The notes under the pieces were generated by a model, which did not search any database, was not told the origin of the DNA, and was given only the letters and a program-made list of their open reading frames with translations. A DNA stretch of 64,000 nucleotides. It comes from Melioribacter roseus P3M-2 (lineage in GTDB: Bacteria > Bacteroidota > Ignavibacteria > Ignavibacteriales > Melioribacteraceae). The stretch spans positions 248,001 through 312,000 of the forward strand of contig NC_018178.1 in assembly GCF_000279145.1 (NCBI RefSeq), written 5' to 3'. This document shows, one piece after another, positions 58,346 to 64,000 of this stretch. Numbering within the stretch: position 1 is the first letter of the stretch; the number at the start of each line of letters is the position of its first letter. The position numbers and the translations under genes were made by a program.

Positions 58346-59025
58346 CTACTCCATATTATTTATTTTTTTCCATTTTTCCGTTAAAATTTTCGACTGCTCT
58401 TCTTTCCACGTCTTAATTTTTTTTCGTTGCCGGAGCGTAATACTTCGGGCACTTCCATTCCTCTATAGACTGCCGGGCGCGTATAATAAGGAGCTTCGAT
58501 AATGTCCCCGTCCATGAGCGAGTCGTTCAATGCCGATTCGCTGTCGTTTAAAACTCCCGGAATCAAACGCACAACCGAATCGATTATGACCAGCGCCGCA
58601 ATTTCGCCGCCCGTCAAGACATAATTGCCGATTGAAATCTCATCAGTGGCAAATTTCTGTCTTACACGGTCGTCGATTCCTTTATAATGACCGGCAATAA
58701 TCATAATGTTATTAGCCAGCGAAAATTTATTGGCAAGTTTCTGGTCGTAAAACCTGCCGCCGGGAGTAGGAAATATGATATGGTCATATTTTCGCTGGTC
58801 CAGTAATTTTTCAATACATTCAAAGAACGGTTCCGGTTTAAGAAGCATGCCGGGTCCGCCGCCAAAGGGCTTATCGTCTATCTGTTTATGCTTGTCGTAA
58901 GCATAATCGCGCAGATTATGGACGTAAATTTCAACTTTTTTCCGATCCTGGGCTCGCTTCAGAATACTCGTATTCAAAGGGCTCGTAAGAGAATCGGGCA
59001 CCGCCGATATAACGTCAATCCTCAT
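58346..59025 (-). CDS. trmD: tRNA (guanine-N1)-methyltransferase, frameshifted near the 3' end
   Basis: Methylates G37 next to the anticodon using S-adenosylmethionine. The SPOUT knot region is intact: [49 protein letters not shown] and the following helix. The 0 frame ends early at 58381 with [18 protein letters not shown] -1 shift at the A8 tract (58417-58424) instead gives [20 protein letters not shown] and a stop at 58346, matching the normal TrmD C-terminus (SGNH-I-W-EEQS type) and ending 2 bp before rplS. About 226 residues that way. Start 59025 ([13 protein letters not shown]) or 59031, overlapping rimM. Confidence 0.9.
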
Positions 59026-59548
59026 TGTCATAGAGCAAATCGCTGTCGTCTGTTAAATCGAGTCTTTTGTTAACAGCATCAAATTTTTTAATGTAATCTT
59101 TAAGAGCCGGAAGAAGAATTTCTTTTCCGGCGCTGTCTTTAATTACATAAACGTCGTTAGATTTAAGAACCCATACGTCTTCAATGACTCCTACAAAAAG
59201 ACCCGCCCGGTAGACTTTACTACCAATCAAGTCATGGATGAAGAAAGTAAAATCGTCGAGTTCTACTTTGTTTTCTTCATCAACGTATAAACTCTTGCCA
59301 ATAAACAAAGCCGCATCCTCAGCCGTATCGAAGCCTTTTAATTTCAGCAAGACACGGTCATCCTCAACCACACAGTCTTCGACGTCGAAACGTTTAACGT
59401 TGCCGAAAAATTCAGCATAAACGTAATCGAGGTCGAAAAATCTCTCAATAAAATCGGAATAGGAATCTACCGCAAAAAATCCTTGCTCGTCCGCAACGGA
59501 TTTAACAACAGCAATCAAGATTAAATCATTCACCGAAGGATGTTGCAT
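59015..59548 (-). CDS. rimM: 16S rRNA processing protein RimM
   Basis: Ribosome maturation factor acting with S19 on the 30S head. 177 residues: an N-terminal RimM beta-barrel (about 1-90, with LIAVVKSVADEQGFFAVDSY) and a C-terminal PRC-barrel (about 95-170, VYRAGLFVGVIEDVWVLKSN). Diverged from enterobacterial RimM, but the operon position between khpA and trmD is diagnostic. Overlaps trmD by about 11 bp. Confidence 0.9.
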   Translation of the reverse strand: MQHPSVNDLILIAVVKSVADEQGFFAVDSYSDFIERFFDLDYVYAEFFGNVKRFDVEDCVVEDDRVLLKLKGFDTAEDAALFIGKSLYVDEENKVELDDFTFFIHDLIGSKVYRAGLFVGVIEDVWVLKSNDVYVIKDSAGKEILLPALKDYIKKFDAVNKRLDLTDDSDLLYDNED

Positions 59549-59562
59549 CCAGCAGCAAACGA

Positions 59563-59796
59563 TTAATCCAAGATTTTCAATATAGCGCGTTTTCCTTCTT
59601 TGGCAGCGATAGCTGTCAGCAATGTACGCATTGCTTGAGCAGTTTTTCCCTGTTTTCCGATTACCTTACCGACATCTTCGGCGCCGACTTTAAGAGTAAG
59701 CTCGATAGTCTTTTCGTCGGGAGTGGATTCTTCCAACTGTACAGTATCGGGATTGTCCACAAGGTGCTTTGCGATAAATTCAATAAATTCCTTCAT
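59563..59796 (-). CDS. khpA: KH-domain RNA-binding protein KhpA
   Basis: 77 residues forming one KH domain with the GxxG loop in VGKVIGKQGKTAQAMRTLL. In other bacteria KhpA (YlqC) pairs with KhpB/Jag and affects envelope and division functions through RNA binding. It sits between rpsP and rimM, the usual place. Confidence 0.94.
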   Translation of the reverse strand: MKEFIEFIAKHLVDNPDTVQLEESTPDEKTIELTLKVGAEDVGKVIGKQGKTAQAMRTLLTAIAAKEGKRAILKILD

Positions 59797-59865
59797 GAGA
59801 GTACCTATAATATTGGTAAATAACGGGTACCTAATTTAGAGCGCCTGTCCCCAATTTCATCGGAT

Positions 59866-60309
59866 TCAGGCTTCTTCGGAAGCAGTACCCTGTGCTTCCT
59901 GCGAATCTTCAGATTTAACTTCTTCCGACTTAGTTTCTTCTTTTTTCGACTTAGCTGATTTCTTGCTCAATTTAGCTTCCAAACCGACTTGTTTCATTTT
60001 TTTCCATTCTTCGAGTTTCGCTTCGATTTCCTGTTCAGACAGTCCTTTTTTCTGGAGCTGTCTTTTCAAGAAAATTCCCTGAGCAGAAAGCAGATTGCGA
60101 ACCGTTGTAGTCGGTTGCGCTCCGACATTCAGCCAGTAGAGAGCGCGTTCTTCTTTTATTTCAACTGCAGCCGGTTCAGTTTTGGGATTATAAGTTCCAA
60201 TAGCTTCGATAAATTTACCGTCTCTCGGTGATCTCGAATCGGCAGCTACAACTTTGTAGATTGGCTGCCTTTTTTTTCCCATTCGTTTCAGTCTTAATTT
60301 AACCGCCAA
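59866..60309 (-). CDS. rpsP: 30S ribosomal protein S16 with long acidic/basic tail
   Basis: 147 residues: a normal S16 core of about 80 ([59 protein letters not shown]) plus a 60-residue tail rich in Lys, Glu and Ser. Tails like this are frequent in Bacteroidota/Chlorobi relatives. An A8 tract in codons 4-6 (GGAAAAAAAAGG) stays in frame here, a useful contrast with trmD. Confidence 0.96.
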   Translation of the reverse strand: MAVKLRLKRMGKKRQPIYKVVAADSRSPRDGKFIEAIGTYNPKTEPAAVEIKEERALYWLNVGAQPTTTVRNLLSAQGIFLKRQLQKKGLSEQEIEAKLEEWKKMKQVGLEAKLSKKSAKSKKEETKSEEVKSEDSQEAQGTASEEA

Positions 60310-60331
60310 TTTATTTATTCCTCCTTTATGT

Positions 60332-61666
60332 TTAATTTAATCCAAATTTTTTCAAATTCAACATCCCCCTGCCGCCGCTTTGTTTATTGATCATCTTGAT
60401 CATTTTCTGCATTTCGTTAAACTGCTTTATCAGCCGATTGACGTCCTGAATAGTGTTGCCGCTTCCGCGCGCTATTCTTTTGCGGCGACTGCCGTTGAGA
60501 ATTTTCGGATTGCGGCGCTCTTCTTTAGTCATCGACTGAATTATCGATTCAACTTTTACCAATTGTTTATCGTCGATATCCGCATTTTTAATTGCCGAAC
60601 CGACGCCGGGTATCATTGAAATTATCGATTTCAAAGAACCCATTTTTTTTAGCATCTTAATTTGTTTCAAAAAATCGTCGAAGTCAAATTTATTTGCCAT
60701 TAATTTTTTCTGCAGCTCTTCGGCTTCCTTTTCGTCGACCTGCTGTTGAGCCTTTTCGACGAGCGATACAATATCCCCTTTACCGAGGATTCTGGAAGCC
60801 AGCCTGTCGGGATAAAAGACTTCGATCGAATCGAGCTTTTCGCCTGCGCTAACAAATTTCACCGGACGATCTACGACTGCCCGAATCGAAAGGACGCATC
60901 CTCCCCGCGAATCGCCGTCCAGTTTTGTAATTACAATTCCGTCGAAATCGACTTTTTCATGAAAAGCCTTGGCTGAATTAACCGCATCCTGACCTGTCAT
61001 TGAATCGACGACGAAGAGAGTTTCGGTCGGATTAACCTTTGCTTTAATAGCGGCTGCTTCCCGCATCATTTCTTCGTCAATATGCAATCTTCCGGCCGTG
61101 TCGATAATAACGGTATTTAATTTATTCTGCCTGGCATATTCAAGCGCATCTTCGGCAATTTTTACCGGATCCTTGCTGTCGTCAATTGAAAATACCGGAA
61201 CATCGATCTGTTTGCCGAGAATTTTCAACTGATTAACAGCCGCAGGACGGTAAACGTCGGCAGCAACTAAAAGAACATCGCGTTTCTTACTTTTCAACAA
61301 CCTGGCTAACTTGGCGCTAAAGGTCGTCTTACCGCATCCCTGAAGACCGATCAGCATAATTGTCGTAATACCGGAGGGATTTAATTTAATTTCCGCTCCG
61401 TTGCCGCCAAGCAGCCGGGTCAATTCATCGTATATAATCTTGGTTATAAGCTGACCGGGAGTAATCGAAGTAAGCACTTCTTTCCCAAGAGCCTTAACCT
61501 TGACATCTTCAATAAATTGCTTTGCAACCTTATAATTAACGTCGGCATCCAAAAGAACACGACGAATTTCCCGAAGAGTTTCGGAAATATTTTCTTCGGT
61601 CAACCGTCCCTGTCCGGTTACTTTCTTTAATACCCGTTCGAATTTTTCAGTCAGTTCTTCGAGCAT
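60332..61666 (-). CDS. ffh: Signal recognition particle protein Ffh
   Basis: SRP GTPase that targets nascent membrane proteins. ATG 61666 gives [20 protein letters not shown] and 444 residues; a TTG two codons earlier is weaker. G1 [15 protein letters not shown] (cysteine where Ser or Ala is more usual), G3 [11 protein letters not shown]4 [10 protein letters not shown]. The methionine-rich M domain follows (about 325-440), with [20 protein letters not shown] and [13 protein letters not shown]. First gene of the ffh-rpsP-khpA-rimM-trmD-rplS operon. Confidence 0.98.
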   Translation of the reverse strand: MLEELTEKFERVLKKVTGQGRLTEENISETLREIRRVLLDADVNYKVAKQFIEDVKVKALGKEVLTSITPGQLITKIIYDELTRLLGGNGAEIKLNPSGITTIMLIGLQGCGKTTFSAKLARLLKSKKRDVLLVAADVYRPAAVNQLKILGKQIDVPVFSIDDSKDPVKIAEDALEYARQNKLNTVIIDTAGRLHIDEEMMREAAAIKAKVNPTETLFVVDSMTGQDAVNSAKAFHEKVDFDGIVITKLDGDSRGGCVLSIRAVVDRPVKFVSAGEKLDSIEVFYPDRLASRILGKGDIVSLVEKAQQQVDEKEAEELQKKLMANKFDFDDFLKQIKMLKKMGSLKSIISMIPGVGSAIKNADIDDKQLVKVESIIQSMTKEERRNPKILNGSRRKRIARGSGNTIQDVNRLIKQFNEMQKMIKMINKQSGGRGMLNLKKFGLN

Positions 61667-61745
61667 GTTCAATCAACTCTCATTAAGATAATAAAAAGGT
61701 AATGAATATCAAACTAATTCGGTTCCGGCATCTATTCTAACGGGT

Positions 61746-62627
61746 TTATCCTTCTTTAAGCGCATTAGCTCCGGATACAATTTCAATAATCTCTCGTGTA
61801 ATAGTAGCCTGACGTTCCTTATTATATGTAATCTGTAAGCTTCTTATCAATTCTTTGGCATTTTCGGTAGCCATATCCATGGCCGTCATTCTTGCGCCCA
61901 ACTCCGCAGCGTACGATTCGAGCAGTACTTTCCACATTTGCGAATTGAGATGTTTGGGCAGCAATGAATTTATAATGCCCGATTTATCCGGTTCGTATAT
62001 ATATTCAGCCGCTTTAACTTCGTGATTTTCTTCGGCAAAAGGCGTTATGGGCAGTAATTGTTCCGCAACGGTTTTTTGCTGAATAATCGATCTGAATTCG
62101 TTGTAAACAACCACAACCCTGTCGATTTGCCCGTTGATAAATTTATGAGTCAATTCTTTAATCAAGCCGGAAGCAAATTCAAATTTCAAGCGTGAAAAAA
62201 TTCCGGGGTGAGCTCCAGCCACGTTGTAATTCCGCTTTTTGAAATAATCGAGCCCTTTCTTACCCACGCAATAAAGCTCAAGTTTACCTTCGTCGTAGTA
62301 TGTTTTGTAATCGTCGTGAATTAAGTCTTCGGCGGTTCGGATCACATTCATATTAAAACTTCCGCAAAGTCCTCTGTCGGATGTAACTACAACAAACGCC
62401 ACATTTTCGACTTTGCGCTCGGTCAATAACGGGTGGCTGAAATTCTTTTCGATATTTAAGAGGTGCGACAACACTTCGGAAATTTTGCGCGAATACGGGC
62501 GCGCATTTATTATATTTTCCTGCGCACGACGCAGACGCGCCGCAGCGACCATTTTCATGGCTTTGGTTATCTGCTGCGTACTTTTTACGCCGACAATTCT
62601 TCTTTTTATGTCCCTAAGCGTTGCCAT
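61746..62627 (-). CDS. atpG: ATP synthase gamma subunit
   Basis: Central rotor shaft of F1 ATP synthase, 293 residues. N-terminal helix MATLRDIKRRIVGVKSTQQI, FVVVTSDRGLCGSFNMNVIR and the C-terminal helix GARMTAMDMATENAKELIRS with ITREIIEIVSGANAL are typical. It follows atpA with a 9-bp gap; no atpD or atpC follows, since ffh comes next, so the F1 genes are split between loci. Confidence 0.97.
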   Translation of the reverse strand: MATLRDIKRRIVGVKSTQQITKAMKMVAAARLRRAQENIINARPYSRKISEVLSHLLNIEKNFSHPLLTERKVENVAFVVVTSDRGLCGSFNMNVIRTAEDLIHDDYKTYYDEGKLELYCVGKKGLDYFKKRNYNVAGAHPGIFSRLKFEFASGLIKELTHKFINGQIDRVVVVYNEFRSIIQQKTVAEQLLPITPFAEENHEVKAAEYIYEPDKSGIINSLLPKHLNSQMWKVLLESYAAELGARMTAMDMATENAKELIRSLQITYNKERQATITREIIEIVSGANALKEG

Positions 62628-62636
62628 TCTTTAGAA

Positions 62637-64000
<1,364 letters not shown>

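Overview
The window looks like a chromosomal segment from a Gram-negative bacterium of the FCB group, most likely Ignavibacteriota (Ignavibacterium/Melioribacter-like). This placement is inferred from protein character: long-tailed S16, outer-membrane beta-barrels, LptF/LptG, citramalate-based isoleucine synthesis, a tmRNA tag ending ALAA, and FecR/CHASE2 proteins. No marker phylogeny could be run. Several genes have good Shine-Dalgarno sites, and at least one promoter is a perfect sigma-70 consensus.

Layout. (1) 1-13.2 kb, minus strand: transcription and translation core in the order tRNA-Tyr, tRNA-Gly, tRNA-Thr, rpmG, tRNA-Trp, secE, nusG, rplK, rplA, rplJ, rplL, rpoB, rpoC, then a separate promoter and rpsL, rpsG and the start of fusA. 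Hairpins sit between rplA/rplJ and rplL/rpoB. (2) proC (plus), converging on (3) a nine-gene minus-strand branched-chain amino acid cluster ilvD-ilvB-ilvN-ilvC-leuB-leuA-leuC-leuD-cimA (14.2-25.4 kb). It is preceded by a consensus promoter, a 56-codon ORF ending in an Ile/Leu-rich run, and mutually exclusive hairpins: a probable leader-peptide attenuation system. (4) hom, a porin-like barrel and a Cache chemoreceptor on plus (25.8-30.3 kb). (5) A minus-strand two-component cluster: 5TM multi-PAS kinase, single-domain response regulator, REC-PAS-GAF kinase (30.3-37.2 kb). (6) ygfZ-like, cobalamin adenosyltransferase, tmRNA and YccF genes, a lipoprotein and an M20 peptidase on minus (37.4-42.0 kb). 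(7) lptF-lptG on plus. (8) A four-gene minus-strand envelope cluster: secreted Fn3-like protein, FecR-domain protein, large beta-barrel, CHASE2 adenylate cyclase (44.6-51.0 kb). (9) DUF3467 and TPR genes. (10) ada, a small frameshifted gene, hutU and serA on plus (52.8-57.1 kb). (11) An MqnA-like gene, then ffh-rpsP-khpA-rimM-trmD-rplS and atpA-atpG on minus to the window end.

Most notable signals: the ilv leader and attenuator; the FecR/barrel/CHASE2 cyclase cluster as a candidate envelope-to-cAMP sensor; and three separate genes (trmD, the small gene after ada, the REC-first kinase) that each read through only with a -1 shift at an A7-A8 tract. Other A7-A8 tracts in the window are in frame, so these are either indels or real slippage sites.
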